The translations under genes and the position numbers were made by a program. Source: Diploptera punctata (taxonomy: Eukaryota; Arthropoda; Insecta; Blattodea; Blaberidae). Taken from it: a stretch of 64,000 nt of DNA. Below, piece by piece: positions 33,364-45,947 of the stretch (positions within the stretch are counted from its first letter, which is position 1; the number at the start of each line of letters is the position of its first letter). The stretch lies in NCBI GenBank assembly GCA_030220185.1, contig JASPKZ010007296.1:1171001-1235000 (forward strand), given 5' to 3'. The notes below the pieces were generated by a model. That model had not been told where the DNA came from, did no database searches, and saw only the letters and a list, made by a program, of their open reading frames with translations.

Positions 33364-35224
33364 TTGCTACTGTTCTCAGTGGTAGCCAAGAGATCTCAGG
33401 GTTGTGACTTTTTTATAAGCAAAAAGAACAACGTATACATTTTTTTACTCAATTTTAACGAATCCAAAACTATTTATTTGCGGATAATTACACTTTTGTT
33501 AATATAATTACAAATTTTGTCTAAGAGTGGAGTTGATGAAGTTATTTAAGGTCCACGTGCTTGAATCAAATATTTTTAAAGTCCAAATGTTTTAAAGGAT
33601 TAAATCTTTATAAAGTCGTGGATAATTTTAAATTTAACAAGTTCTCGGACGAATCTAAATTTTAACTGGATCAGAGATCGAGGTCTGTAGATCTACAATA
33701 TTATAACACTGAACACAGAGTGACCGAGAGTGAGAGGAATTTTGATATATGTTCTCGCTTAAAAAGACATAGCTCCTCCCACTTCTTTCGATTCCACTCG
33801 ATGCAATTTGAATATACGTATGTCACAATAAATCTTATTCCCTAGTCATATGTTTCCTTAGAGGGGGGTTTACGCCCTTGGAGTTGCTGAAATGTAAACC
33901 TGTCAACACCGCTATGTATACCTTGATAATTTACACGTGTAGTTCTTTTACGTGTAAATGTTATCCTTATTTCTTGGAATTGCTGGGTCAATAGCGTTAA
34001 TTACAGTTTCTAAAAACTGGGTTAATTGCTTTTTGATGTTGTTTATAGATAACTGTTTTCAGTTTCTTTCAATTTTGTAAACTTTCATATCATGAGACTG
34101 TTAACTCTTCTAAAGGGGGATGAATGTCTCTTGTTACCTGTAGAGTCAGGTAGCATTTTAACAATACTTCTTTATTCTAGACATGTAGTGGAATTTTACC
34201 TGGATATATTTCTACTTTTCTACATACGTCTTTTATAGCGATATCAATAATATATTATATTTTGATTATTTATTGATTAATTTACTTTTAATTAAAAACA
34301 TTGATATGATTTCCTTAATCTTTATAATTTTCTGATTCTAGTGATCTATGATATGATATGATATGTTTATCCTATGGTATACTTTTATTATATTTTCGGA
34401 ACATTTTAGTTTTAGGTTTATGTATATTAGAGTTTTATTTTAGTTTATATATATTCATCATATTTGCCACATATTGTTGGTTTTCCATCTCTGTTAAGGT
34501 ATCAAATTCGTTGGAGACAAAATTGTGAACATTTATTATAATTTCTCTTCCGTTCGACTGCAAATCTTCCCCTTTTGTTCCAACGCCCGTTTGCAGAATA
34601 GCAACAACCAAAACAAATATAAATAAATATAGCTATTGGTTAAATATTTCTATGTTTTAAAACATTTCTAAACAACGGTTTTAATCACCGAAAAGGAAAC
34701 AGGACGATCACTCTATCACAATAATAAATACTATAGTAATTAAGGCTAGGATTTGTATGTAATACATATTCTTTCCTTTTGTTTATACTTGGGTAAAATT
34801 GATAAATGTCCTTGAATTAGAAACTTACTTATCATATATGAACATTTATCATTACATATTTTTACATATTTGATCATAAACACATATTTTTACAATTTTA
34901 AAGATTGTTTATATAAATTTACAAATTATGCTTCTTAATTAAAAGAAAGTATTTTCATAAGCGGAAAATAGTTTAAAACAGTATTTGTGACAATATTTGT
35001 TTATATTAAAAAAATCAAATACCTGATTGTAGACAGAAACTGTTTTTTTTTTCAACTTATACGAAAGCTGCTGAGAAACGGTCAAAGAAGAATTTAATTT
35101 ACTAAACCCGATATACATAGATGCAGGAAGACTCTGAATACTTGGCTATAGGGTTCCACACAGCAAGATCTCTTTTAAAACATGATCTACTCTGTTTACG
35201 AATGAAGTGGTAGAAATATATGGG
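33364..35224. other. Unassigned AT-rich sequence
   Basis: Nearly 1.9 kb without a recognised repeat, domain or RNA. Contains a short GATAT(GATAT)n run near 34350. May hold old decayed elements beyond recognition. Confidence 0.4.
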
Positions 35225-35482
35225 GCACACTATGGTATAGTTGATTAAGGCAATATCCTACTAGTTGGAAAATCGAGAGTCGAGGTCAGGATTCTTAAAC
35301 TGCTTATTCTTCTGGCGACATCATGACCCTGGGGCTAACTCGGCGTATAACAATTAATACCATACTATGTTGTGGGGGTGAAAGACGGGTATCACACAAG
35401 GCTGAAATCTTTTGCCGATTGTCTAGAAAGATGGAAGCCTTAATCTCCCAATACCCCTAAGGCCTGTAGTGGGATCACTTTA
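35225..35482 (+). mobile_element. tRNA-derived SINE, family 3, diverged
   Basis: Aligns along its length with 51688-51982: head GCACACTATGGTATAGTTG (from GTAGCGTAGTGG), GGTCGAGG-like B box region, CTTCTGGCGACATCATG, and end GGCCTGTAGTGGGATCACTT. Confidence 0.75.
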
Positions 35483-35714
35483 TAACAGAAACATGATAAC
35501 ACCCTTCTTACCACGTTGTCAGGTATTTAACCCTCTCATTCTTTGAAATTTGATTTATCTTAAAGTTAACGTTTAATATAAATTTGTATAAAATAAAATT
35601 TTAATGTATTTATTATTACATATTTTATGGAATTTTTATGTAATTTTACATAATGTTATTACATAAATATGTTCATATTTTGCATGTTAATATTACATAA
35701 AAATCCTAGCCTTA

Positions 35715-35834
<120 letters not shown>

Positions 35835-36091
35835 ATTACTGAATGTGAAAACGCAAAGGAAACACAAATAATAATTCGCAATACTGAAACAACACTAATA
35901 ATCTGACACATTGTCCGACACTGATGATAGCTGCAAGACCACGGCTGGAATGCACTTAACGCGAGGGTCTGTTTTTCAAATGACAAATCCTACCCCTAAC
36001 TCCAGGTAAACGAAGCAGGTAGCTGTCACAAGTTATTCCTCAGGCAGTTTATTGATGTGTTGTAACAAGTCAATTATTATGACCAGGTAAA

Positions 36092-36240
36092 CAATCTTCT
36101 TCTTCTTCTTCTTCTTCCGAATGCAGTATTGGATGATGTTGCCCGTTCTGCGACTACAAAAACTGATCTTTCCATCGGTTGAAGGGTCTTCCGAGGTCTC
36201 TTTTGCCTTTAGGGTATCGACAAAATGGTGGATAGAATCA
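36092..36240 (-). mobile_element. LINE 3' end with (GAA)n tail
   Basis: Minus-strand translation: PKGKRDLGRPFNRWKDQF, then stops, and a GAA tail at 36093-36118. Same family type as 10536-10901 and 54955-55838. Confidence 0.65.
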
Positions 36241-37375
36241 ATCGATTTGGTAAACCGGGAATTTGAGTAAACAATCTTAGAATCTATTTTATGCTATTTT
36301 AGGGACGACTATTATAACACTTTGTACTCTGAATACAAAACTAGCCTGTTTTTTTACCCTAGTATATATTTGAACCATCTTCCCTAATACATATAATATT
36401 CCATATTTACGGCCCCTTTTTAAAATTAAATTAAGTGTTACTTTGAAATAAATGTATTTTTCTCGGTTCGTTAAAAAATAAAACTGGGGAGGAAAAATAT
36501 ACTGTATTTAATTATTTGTTAATCTTGTTTCCTATAAAATTACTTTCAGATATTTTTGTAAATCTGTTTCAAGCCCATTATCGGAAAGTGGTTTTTTACT
36601 TATAGGTTAGGCTAGTGAGAGAAGGGTCCGTGCCTAGGAATTCAAGTTTCGGCTCATTGATTACAATCGATTATTTCCTCGTATTGATTGTGAATGCGTT
36701 TCTGATAAAGCTGAAATATTTCAATTTCACCACCAGGAAATGCAACAATGCAACATTCTTGTAACCAACGTAGCGTAGCGGAAGAAGGTACTTGGTAAAA
36801 TTATGATTTGCTCAGCTTTTTTTAGTATCGCGATCCCATGGATCAGCAGTTCAATGAACTGAATAAAAACACAATATTGGAAGAAAAACTAAGTTGTGTA
36901 CAATTACAGGTTGTTATATAATTATGCTGTAGAAACTGAGACACTTGTCACTTAATTAAACCCCTCTCCTGCTGCTAATATTTTATAAGTGCAATTTCGT
37001 TGCCTGTTATATAATTACATATTTATCTTTACTCTACATGTTATAAATGTTGTTAACCTTATTTTTTTGTTTTTTTTTTAAATGAAATATTTCTCCCTGT
37101 AGTGTAGAATGTTGGCGATATTTTTATATTTTATGTTAATATTCTGGTGAAAGTGTAAATCTACCTTGTACATATTTATTATTATTGTGAACACTTTCTC
37201 GTATAGTATATTTTGCCATATTTAGTCTATGTCTTCAGTAGGTGATTATTCGGTCGTTGCCTGGGAATTTATTTAACCCAATCTTCAATTTTTATGTTTC
37301 ATTTTTCACATCTATAGATTTCCTTACTCTCCTTAGGGGTGCTAGGAAGTCATAACATGAACTTAAATATAATCA
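36241..37375. other. No gene seen
   Basis: AT-rich, nothing recognised. Confidence 0.4.
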
Positions 37376-37600
37376 GACTGTCACCAATCAGATCAGCGGC
37401 CACAAAACTGTGGATTCGACATTAATCTCGGTCAATATTGATATTTTATTTTTCAACATGTCATTTTATATAACCAACCTCTTAGGGTTTCTAGGATTCA
37501 AACGTCGTATTACATTTCATCAGGACTGTCGCCAATCACAGGAGCGACTCCGAAAACCGTGGAATCGTCACCAATAACTTATAGGCCATTCGACATTATT
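37376..37600. repeat. Diverged direct repeat, period about 150 bp
   Basis: GACTGTCACCAATCAGATCAG with ACTGTGGATTCG (37376-37420) recurs as GACTGTCGCCAATCACAGGAG with CCGTGGAATCG (37527-37570). Confidence 0.55.
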
Positions 37601-37609
37601 TTTACATCT

Positions 37610-37680
37610 CTCCCTCCTAGGAGATGCCTAAGGCATCATGCCTTAAACCGCTCATGTACTGCTCGGGGCACATTCACACT
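37610..37680 (-). mobile_element. SINE tRNA-like head (family 2 type)
   Basis: The reverse complement has GAGCGGTTTAAGGCATGATG, close to GCCTAGCGGTTTAAGACATC in the head at 46877. Only the head remains. Confidence 0.5.
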
Positions 37681-37704
37681 AAACAAGGTGAGTGGTTATG
37701 ATAG

Positions 37705-37822
37705 CTAGATGGTGTTCTGGTTTTTTTTGCCTCTTTAAGTTTCCTTATATTTGCATTACAGACAGGGAAAAATCCCGAAATAAAGTGACTCAGGAAACTT
37801 GTCCTGACTGGAGGTCAGCCCC
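37705..37822 (-). mobile_element. SINE family 1 fragment
   Basis: The reverse complement contains the body phrase around GGACAAGTTTCCTGAGTCA and CGGGATTTTTCCCTGTCTG. Both ends are lost. Confidence 0.6.
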
Positions 37823-38764
37823 TAATTACAATTATTTAATATTCTTCTTCTTCTTAAACATAATTTGTAGAATTTTCATCCTGTTTATTTCCAAAATCAC
37901 TCCTCGGAGGAAGACGTATTGGATGTGCAATTTAATATTACAATTATTATTATTATTATTTATATGGGTTCAAATCTAAATTTTACATCACCATGTATCG
38001 CACATATTTACGGTAAATCTCCTAAAATAAATAGATAAATAATAATGATTGATACTTATTAATAAATGATAATACTAACATAATTGTTTTACCACTTGAA
38101 GAATTGAATTTAGTTATAGTTTCTTGACTGAAGGAAGAGAGCCGTAAATTATATAAGTGAAACAAATGGGACAACGTTTTGTAATAGTGGTTTATGAAAT
38201 ATAGCCACAGTGATCTGCCACATTTAATGTTAGGTAGCGCTAGAAACCTGTCATTAAGTCATTTATAGTTTAGCGGTACTGCCTCTGTGCCTTCAAGCCT
38301 GGATTTGTTTTTAATTTTATTACTCCTCAAGCTTTTTTCTACTCGCCACATCATTCCTCAAATATATATTAATATTACAGTTTTTCTTGTTAGATCGTGG
38401 TACAGTGCATGAAACGTCATATTTTAATTTGTATAGGCCTAATCCAAGGAATTGTGTATTTAGGTTTCACAATGTTTCACATCTTCCTGCGCCCAATTAA
38501 TCGACTGCCATTCTCCTTCAACATCTCTCTGTGGTTCCAATCTCAATTGCCCAATCCTTTTTCTTTCATGTTGCTAAAAAAACATCAATTCACATTATTT
38601 TTTAATGTTCCCTACTTTTACCAAGGAATTATACCGCATATATATATAGAAAGGAACTGAATTATTCCGACAACGCTTCACAGGTTGATTACAAACGTTC
38701 ATTGCGTGTTTTGATATATGAAACCCACATTAACTTATCGGAGTAATGCGTTGTTTATGTGTTA

Positions 38765-38765
<1 letters not shown>
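37823..38765. other. No gene seen
   Basis: AT-rich; (ATT)n at 37950-37970. An 87-codon frame at 38397-38660 is hydrophobic but has no recognisable domain. Confidence 0.4.
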
Positions 38766-38836
<71 letters not shown>

Positions 38837-38837
38837 A
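38766..38837. repeat. (CA)n followed by (TA)n
   Basis: CA run 38766-38796 passing into TA run to 38837, directly before the LTR copy. Confidence 0.97.
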
Positions 38838-38844
38838 GGCCTAT

Positions 38845-39440
38845 ATTTTATATTATTATAACTTTTTTAACATATTAACCAATTGAATGTGCAATGGTAA
38901 TAATGTTACCACCCTAAAGATTCTCAAAAGGTGAGGCTTCGAAAGGAGTCTAGAACGAAGTTGACAGACACTCTCGCTCCTGCATTGAGCAGGATAAGTT
39001 TATTTGCTCGTCCTCAAGAGCGGGCGCTAAATTAATATTGTTCTAAGATTTTACAACGGTCGCAACTTAGTGAGAATAATAGAGGTCACTAAGTAATTTT
39101 ATAGTTAAGGGGATAGATCTCCGATTGATTAAACGTGTGCTATATATAAGTCAAATATAGGGATCGCGAGAAATAAAGGGTCCTAATAGAAAGTCATATT
39201 CCCGTAAATAGAGTGCGAATAACTTAAAAGTCCCTTGAGAATCTTAAGGGCGATAGCTGTCAAATATTAATTCATAAAATAAGAAAAGACTGGAAAGTGT
39301 ATCAACATTTCCTTGCATTTGAATAAAGAAATAAATAACAGAAAATAATAATTCTTCGCCTATCTTCATTGTCATAGTGATCGTGATTGTCCCTGAACCT
39401 CATTGCTCACCGACACCCACCCCGAGCAGACCGGTACCAA
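38845..39440 (+). mobile_element. LTR, 3' part (first of a tandem pair)
   Basis: Matches the second half of the LTR at 39445-40202 and of the inverted LTR at 44894-45947: CTCTCGCTCCTGCATTGAGC, CGAGAAATAAAGGGTCC (a possible polyadenylation region) and an end at GACCGGTACCAA. Directly followed by the 5' start of another LTR, so the two overlap head to tail with no internal element region between. Confidence 0.75.
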
Positions 39441-39444
39441 AATT

Positions 39445-40202
39445 TGAGACGGAAACTAATCCCCCATTATAAAGGTTATTATTTAAATTAAATTAAAAGG
39501 ATAGTTATATTCAACATAAAGGAGAATTCCAGTAGTTACTTGTCTGGTGACAAAATTTAGAAATACATATGGCAATCTTAAGCTCGTGGACCCCTAAAGG
39601 ATATAGGCAATTAGCTGCAAATCCTACAGTCTATTGGGATAGTCATGTAGAAGCCATAAAACTCAGTAGTTAGAAAGGGTGGAAGGTACGCTGGATAATA
39701 CCTTCTTTACAAATAAACATATTACAACCCTGCCGCCTGTACAGGTGTTGAGATGTCCAGAAAAGTCGCTTGTAAACAAGATCAATGAACTCGGGGAGAA
39801 ACATGGTCCCAAGGAGTGTGAAATTTGTAGGCGTAAATGTTTTTAGCCAATAAGAATGTATATTTTATATTATAATATATTAACCAATCGAATGTGCGAT
39901 GGTAATACTGTTACCACCCTAAAGACTCTCAGAAGGTTAGGCTTCGAAAGGAGTCTAGAACGAAGTTGACAGACACTCTCGCTCCTGCATTGAGCAGGAT
40001 AAGTTTATTTGCTCGTTCTCAAGAGCGGGCGAGAAATTAATATTGTTCTAAGATTTTACAACGGCCGCAACTTAGTGAGAATATTAGAGGTCACTAAGTA
40101 ATTTTATAGTCAGGAGGATGGATCTCCGATTGAATAATGTGTGCTATATAAGTCAAATATGGGGATTGCGAGAAATAAAGGGTCCTAATAGAAAGTCATA
40201 TT
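39445..40202 (+). mobile_element. LTR, 5' three quarters (second of a tandem pair)
   Basis: Opens TGAGACGGAAACTAATCCCC, contains GTACAGGTGTTGAGATGTCC, and passes at about 39870 into the part shared with 38845-39440. It stops at GAAAGTCATATTG, about 240 bp short of the LTR end. The RTE copy J lies 180 bp beyond. Confidence 0.75.
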
Positions 40203-40382
40203 GTACCTGGGAGGGTGAGTATTTTCTGTCTCGCTCGTACACTTGCATTTTCTTTTAAAAATATTTAAAGATTATTGTTAATGCGAGATTCTTATCTCCC
40301 GTCTTTTCAAGTTATGAGTTCAACGTTTCCTTAAATATTTGTTCCGATCAGCTGTTCAATTTGTTTACGAATATTTTTCTAT

Positions 40383-42975
40383 GAAGAATTAGAATGCTTA
40401 TTTGATAGCCTTTCACGATATCATATGAAAATTGTCATAGGAGATTTTAATGCAAAAGTGGGACGGGAAGATATATTCAAACCAACAATAGGCAAATTCA
40501 GTCTTCATGAAGATAGTAACGACAACGGGGTTAGATTAGTCACATTTGCCACATCAAAGAATCTCATTGTTAAGAGCACAACATTTCAGCATAAGGATAT
40601 TCATAAATACACCTGGACGTCCCCAGATGGAGAAACTCGGAACCAGATAGATCATGTATTAGTGGATAAACGCTGGCACAGTAGCATCATTGATGTTAGA
40701 TCAGTTAGAGGGACAGACTGCAATTCGGATCATCATCTGGTCAGAGTGAAAATCAGACAACGGCTATCGCTTATGAGAGGAACGAATGCTAAAGATGATT
40801 CTGTAAAATATGAATTAAAAAACTTGAGAAATGATGAAATGCGGCAAGAATACCAAATCAAAATTGCTAATAGATTTGAAATACTGGAATCTTCAGATGA
40901 CAATGTGGCAAACAAAGAAGAACCTGATATAAATAAAGAATGGGAGGCTATAAGAGATACTATTAAATTGTCAGCATCAGAAAGCATTGGTTGTTTAAAA
41001 AAGAGGCAAAACAAGAAATGGTTTGATGAGGAATGTGCCGACATTGTAAAGAAAAGAAAACTAGCAAAAATGAAATGGTTACACGAGCCAAATGAGGTAA
41101 ATTTAGAGCAATTGGGTAGTATTAGATGGGAAACCACTAAGTTACTAAAGAGTAAAAAGAGGGAATATTTGAGAGAGAAGATTAATGATCTTGAAATGAA
41201 TGCAAAAAATAGGAACATTAGAGAATTATATCAGGGAATTAGTATAGAGAAGAAAGGGTTTCAGGCTAGAACAAACATAATTCGAATGAAAATGGGGATA
41301 TGATTGCAGATTCTAGGAGTATATTAAATAGATGGAAAAGTTACTTTAATCAGCTATTAAATGTACATACAGAACAGGACATTGAGGAGGATAAGTTACA
41401 GACAGCAGAAATGCTAGTCGCAGAGCCAAGTGCATTAGAGGTTGAAATGGCGATTGAAAAATTGAAGATGTATAAAGCATCAGGTTCAGATGAGATCCCA
41501 GCAGAACTGATAAAATCAGGGGGAGAAAAATTGATGGACAAGATATGCTGGTTGCTTAGTATGATTTGGGAAAAAGAAGCTCTTCCAGATGAATGGAAGG
41601 AATCAATTATCGTACCAATTTATAAGAAAGGAGATAAAACTGATTGCAACAACTACAGGGGCATCTCATTACTTTCAACTTCATACAAAATTCTTACAAA
41701 TATATTAGTAAGCAGACTTACTCCCTACATTGATGACATTCTAGGAGATCATCAATGTGCATTTAGAAGAAACAGGTCTACAACAGATCAGATTTTTAGT
41801 ATAAGACAGATTTTAGAAAAGAAATGGGAATATAATGGCACTGTACATCAACTATATGTAGACTTCAAAAAAGCATATGATTCAATTAAGAGGGAGAAGT
41901 TATATAGTATCCTGCTGGAGTTCGGAATTCCTAAAAAGTTAGTTAGACTTATACGAATGTGTCTAAATGGCTCAAATAGTAGGGTGCGTGTAGGCAAACA
42001 GTTTTCAGACACTTTTGAAATCCAGAATGGGTTGAAGCAAGGAGATGCACTATCTCCTCTACTATTTAATTTTGTACTAGAGCATGCCATTAAATCTTTA
42101 GAGAATGAGGAAGGCTTACAAACTGAATGGTATTAATAAGCTGTTAGTTTATGCTGATGATGTAGTACTATTGGCCGATAGCGAGGAGATACTAAAGGCC
42201 AACACACACACACTATTGAGTAACACTAAGAAATTAGGACTGGAAGTAAATATCAGTAAGACTAAATATGTGGTCACAGGTAGAAATTCAGTATATAATG
42301 GAGATGGACGGCTAATGACAAATGAGGGAAATTTTGAGGAAGTGGCTGAATTCAAATACCTAGGAACAATAATCACAAATAGGAATGAGACGCACAAAGA
42401 AATTAAGCATAGGCTCAATTCTGGAAATGCATGCTATTATGCATTGCAGAGACTTTTGATGTCCCAACTCCTTTCAAAAAACGTTAAGCTGAAAATATAT
42501 AAAACTATTATTCTACCAGTTATATTATATGGGTGCGAAACATGGACTCTTACTTTAAGGGAGGAAAGGAGATTACGAGTATTTGAGAATAAAGTTCTTA
42601 GGAAAATTTTTGGACCAAAGAGAGATGAACAGACAGGTGAATGGAGAAGACTACTAACAATGAACTACATGGTCTTTATAGGAAGCCAGATATAATAAGA
42701 ACAGTTAAGTCTCGTAGACTGCGATGGGCAGGACATGTTGCACGTATGGGGAATGAAGGACGTGCATGGAAGCTTCTTGTAGGAAAGCCAGAGGGAAAAC
42801 GCCCAGTTGGTAGACCAAGAATGAGGTGGGAGAACAACATTAACTATGATTTGAGGGAAGTAGATTATACAGGGAATGATTGGAAAGCATTAGCTCAGGA
42901 TAGGGATGTATGGAGAGCTTATGTCCGCGCGGCCATGAACCTACGGGTTCGATAGTGCCAGTGAGTAGGTAAGTA
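40383..42975 (+). mobile_element. RTE-like LINE copy J, best preserved, 5'-truncated
   Basis: About 2.6 kb from the middle of the endonuclease to the 3' terminus TAGTGCCAGTGAG and a GTAAGTAAG tail. The start at 40383 matches copy H near 26240, so some 800 bp of 5' sequence are missing. It inserted in or beside the LTR remnants. Coding parts are given in the next entry. Confidence 0.92.
40425..42955 (+). pseudogene. RTE copy J polyprotein: endonuclease C-half, RT, C-terminal domain
   Basis: 40425-41303: endonuclease (IGDFNAKVGRED; TWTSPDGETRNQIDHVLV; TDCNSDHHLVRVK, with the Asp-His pair of the active site) and a lysine-rich linker. 41300-42136: RT (ASGSDEIPAELIK, YRGISLLSTSYKILTNILVS, VDFKKAYDSIKREKL, GLKQGDALSPLLFNFVLE). 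42105-42695: LVYADDVVLLADSEE catalytic block near 42148-42190 and thumb. 42641-42955: C-terminal domain (SRRLRWAGHVARMGN, KRPVGRPRMRWENN). Three single-base shifts (near 41290, 42120 and 42650) separate otherwise open segments, so the copy is inactive but young. The protein would nick DNA and reverse-transcribe LINE RNA. Confidence 0.9.
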
Positions 42976-44339
42976 AGAGTAAGTATATTTTAATTGTATT
43001 CCAACTTATCTATATCAAGGTAAAGAACACTATTTAGGCTGAAATCAACCCGTTTTTATGCATATTATATATCTTTAACAATAATATACTCTTATAATGA
43101 TATTATTCGCCCTTATATGCAAAATGGAAAATGTTATATCTTAAATTCTATATCTAACCTAATTTTGCATCTCCGTACACCTGGCAGATACTTTATTGTA
43201 CTTCGATCTACGGGCTACAATTATTGCTCGGGGTAGTTTGAGTTTCGCGGATCATTAATCCTTACAAACTCATGATTATGACTTTCTTCAGTCGAATTCA
43301 ATTCAATATTTACCATAACCTTTTACCCCACGATTTCCGGCGTCAGTAAACATATCTGCCCGGGGTTCAAAGTGACGTCGTTTAGGTTTATTCGTGAACT
43401 CGCGATATCTGTGTTTTGACCTTCAATTATTGTATCTTCTCCTATTTCTATACTGGCGATTCCGACAAGCATAGCAGACATATCTACTTCTCCTGAGGCG
43501 TTCATAAAATCTACGATATATATTTCTTTAAACTCTCGCGGCCTACCTTTTATCATTTTCCCGTATTTTCTCTGCTTTACAAATTCGCGATTTCCATTTA
43601 ATGAGGTTTGTCTTTCATATGAGAGTGCTTCTGCCTCCTTATCGCTTCTTTGAAGCTTTATCTGGGGCCTGAAACCTACTTGGTCTCCTCCGCGTTTCTC
43701 ACATTTTCGAGCCTTACCCTTTCCATATATTTGTTTTCTGATGGAGTAGCTGAATTATAGTTTCCTTGCATTTGGCCTACTGTTTCAGCTTCTCCAGTCT
43801 GCGGGCAATTCTTACTATTGTCTAACACACATTCATTAGATACTACATATGCGTCAACAGAGGATGATTGATTCTCTGGTTCCTCTACTATATTATCTAC
43901 CAAATTAGGGAGTTTTTCTGCGCTCTCTTCTAATTCTACTGGCGAATTCACACTAATTTCCCGCATCTGATTTCTAAATGAACATGATACCTTTTCTGCT
44001 AAATTCGAGGTCAAATTTTCTATTGTCCCCTGGATTTCTGATTTTAAAGAATCGTGACTTTGTTTTATTTATATTTTGAAAGAATTTATGGATTCATTTG
44101 ACTTATTTATTCCTTCCCTCAATTCTTTATTACTTTTATTCATATATTCCCTCAATTTATTTCTTGTATTCATATATTCCCTCATTGAATCTATATCTCC
44201 CTTAATTGACGTTATTATTTGCCTCATAAGGAAGCTTGCCCTTCTATTACCTTTTTATTATTTCCCTCCATTATTTTTGTTAATCAGTTATCCTCTGTTT
44301 TCTTTAAAGCAAGTAACAACCCTGAAAAAAGAAACATTT

Positions 44340-44530
44340 AACACTGTGTTGTATTATCATCATCATCATCATAGTACATTCACGAATTTAGGCCATTTGT
44401 TGACCTGTTTCGGCCTCAAGAGAAACACCATCCAGAAGTCTTTTGAGTGGACGTCCTGGTCTTCTTCTTCCTGCAGGTTGATATCTTAACATTAGTTTGG
44501 GTATTCTGTGATCTTCCATTCGATGAACAT
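44340..44530 (-). mobile_element. LINE 3' end with (GAT)n tail, inserted in LTR element
   Basis: Minus-strand translation: HVHRMEDHRIPKLMLRYQPA, GRRRPGRPLKRLLDGVSLEA and a GAT tail at 44356-44370. Best copy of the family seen at 3885-4030. Confidence 0.75.
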
Positions 44531-44633
44531 GTTGTTATATAGGCTAAATATTCAGTTAATACACTGTATGAACTGGAACAAAAAATAAAATTGTTGCGCT
44601 GTCCTTACAAAAAATATTTTTTTTGCACTACCT

Positions 44634-44840
44634 TTATTGCTGGTTCATGCCACTAATTTCGTCGCTGTGTTGTCTTCGCCTTTCTGCTGGGGTATTGTTG
44701 CTCACCTCCTGCTTCGGCGTTGGCGGCTTTCTGCTACCTTCCTTCAGGAGTTCTTCTCTATCTTCCTTCAGCGATGTCGTGTTGTCGTGGTGTGCGTGAT
44801 TAACTCCGCTTAAGTCCCTCGGCGTGATGCCAATGTTCAC
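44634..44840 (-). CDS. Putative gag N-terminal fragment, 68 codons
   Basis: The first open frame downstream of the primer-binding site, 40 bases on, starting MNIGITPRDLSGVNHAHH. It is hydrophilic and rich in Glu, Lys, Asn and Pro, with no recognised domain. Gag is inferred from position only. It ends at a stop before an AT-rich spacer, so it is truncated if real. Confidence 0.35.
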   Translation of the reverse strand: MNIGITPRDLSGVNHAHHDNTTSLKEDREELLKEGSRKPPTPKQEVSNNTPAERRRQHSDEISGMNQQ

Positions 44841-44880
44841 CAGTGTCTAATGATTTAATCTGTTAGCGCAGTCTTAATCA

Positions 44881-44892
44881 CTTCGAGCCCCA
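44881..44892 (-). promoter_or_regulatory. Primer-binding site of LTR element
   Basis: TGGGGCTCGAAG on the minus strand, one base beyond the LTR end (...CCCATACA). The TGG start and GGGGCTCG run resemble PBS sequences complementary to the 3' end of tRNA-Pro, with one G fewer. Confidence 0.55.
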
Positions 44893-44893
44893 A

Positions 44894-45643
44894 TGTATGG
44901 GTGACAATTGGTACCGGTCTGCTCGGGGTGGGTGTCGGTGAGCAATGAGGTTCAGGGGACAATCACGATAACTTTGATAATGAAGATAGGCGTATTATTT
45001 TCTATTATTTATTCCTTTATTCAAATGCAAGGAAATGTTGATACACTTTCCAGTCTTTTCTTATTTTATGAATTAATATTTGACAGCCGATTCTCAAGGC
45101 ACTTTTAAGTTATTCGCACTCTATTTATGGGAATATGACATTCTATTAGGACCCTTTATTTCTCGCGATCCCTATATTTGACTTATATAATAGCACATGT
45201 TTAATCAATCAGAGATCTATCCTCCTAACTATAAAATTACTTAGTGACCTCTAATATTCTCACTATGTTGCGGCCGTTGTAAAATCTTCCAAGCACATTC
45301 AATTGGTTAATATATTATAATATAAAATATACATTATTATTGGCTAAAAACATCTACGCCTATAAATTTCACACACCTTGGGACCAAGTTTCTCCCCGAG
45401 TTCATTGATCTTGTTTACAAGCGACTTTTCTGGACATCTCAACACCTGTACAGGCGACAGGGTTGTAAGATGTTTATTTGTAAAGAAGGTGTATAAACAA
45501 GAAGTTCTACGAGCCGACCGAAGAATGCAGGTGTGTGTTGTGTGGACAAAGATGTAGGAAATACCACATCATATCATGTGCGAAAAAACTATTACAGACT
45601 ACAGTAAAGACTAAACCACCACTAATGCTCAACCTGAGTGCAC

Positions 45644-45693
<50 letters not shown>

Positions 45694-45947
45694 TATTATC
45701 CAACGTACCTTCGACCCTTTCAAACTACTGAGTTTTATGACTTCTAACTGACTATCCCAATATACTGTAGGATTTGCAGCTAATTGCTTATATCCTTTGG
45801 GGGTCCACGAGCTTAAGATTCCCATATGTATTTCTAAATTTTGTCACCAGACAAATAACTACTGGATTTTCCTTTATGTTGAATATAACTATTCTTTTAA
45901 TTTAATCTTAATAATAACCTTTACAATGGGGGTTATTTTCCGTCTCA
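44894..45947 (-). mobile_element. Complete LTR in inverted orientation
   Basis: On the minus strand it runs from TGAGACGGAAAATAACCCCC (45947) to TTGTCACCCATACA (44894), a TG...CA pair. It matches 39445-40202 and 38845-39440 along its length, lacks about 150 bp near 45292 (junction AATGTGCTT/GGAAGATTTT), and carries an insertion at 45493-45702. A PBS follows, marking it as a 5' LTR. Confidence 0.8.
45493..45702 (+). mobile_element. Insertion in LTR ending in (ATT)n
   Basis: Absent from the LTR copy at 39700. It ends in about 17 ATT units at 45648-45700, as a LINE 3' tail would. A short frame holds a Cys/His-rich string (CVLCGQRCRKYHIISC) that recalls a zinc-binding tail, but it is too short to assign. 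Confidence 0.5.

Larger units (their letters stand above)
43320..44893 (-). mobile_element. LTR-element internal region, gag-side remnant
   Basis: Lies directly inside the LTR at 44894-45947 on the same strand. Open pieces at 44634-44840, 43676-44014 (112 codons, acidic, NSPVELEESAEKLPNLVDNI) and 43323-43556 (77 codons). No protease, RT or integrase motif is visible. The region 44070-44230 translates to charged repeats of the coiled-coil kind with stops. Broken further by a LINE fragment at 44340-44530. Confidence 0.5.

Noticed and set aside
40733..41218. 161-codon minus-strand frame
   Set aside because: Antisense shadow of the endonuclease linker of RTE copy J; the plus frame carries the known motifs.
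43323..44014. Two minus-strand frames as a cellular gene
   Set aside because: They lie inside an LTR element downstream of its primer-binding site; remnant of the element is the simpler reading.
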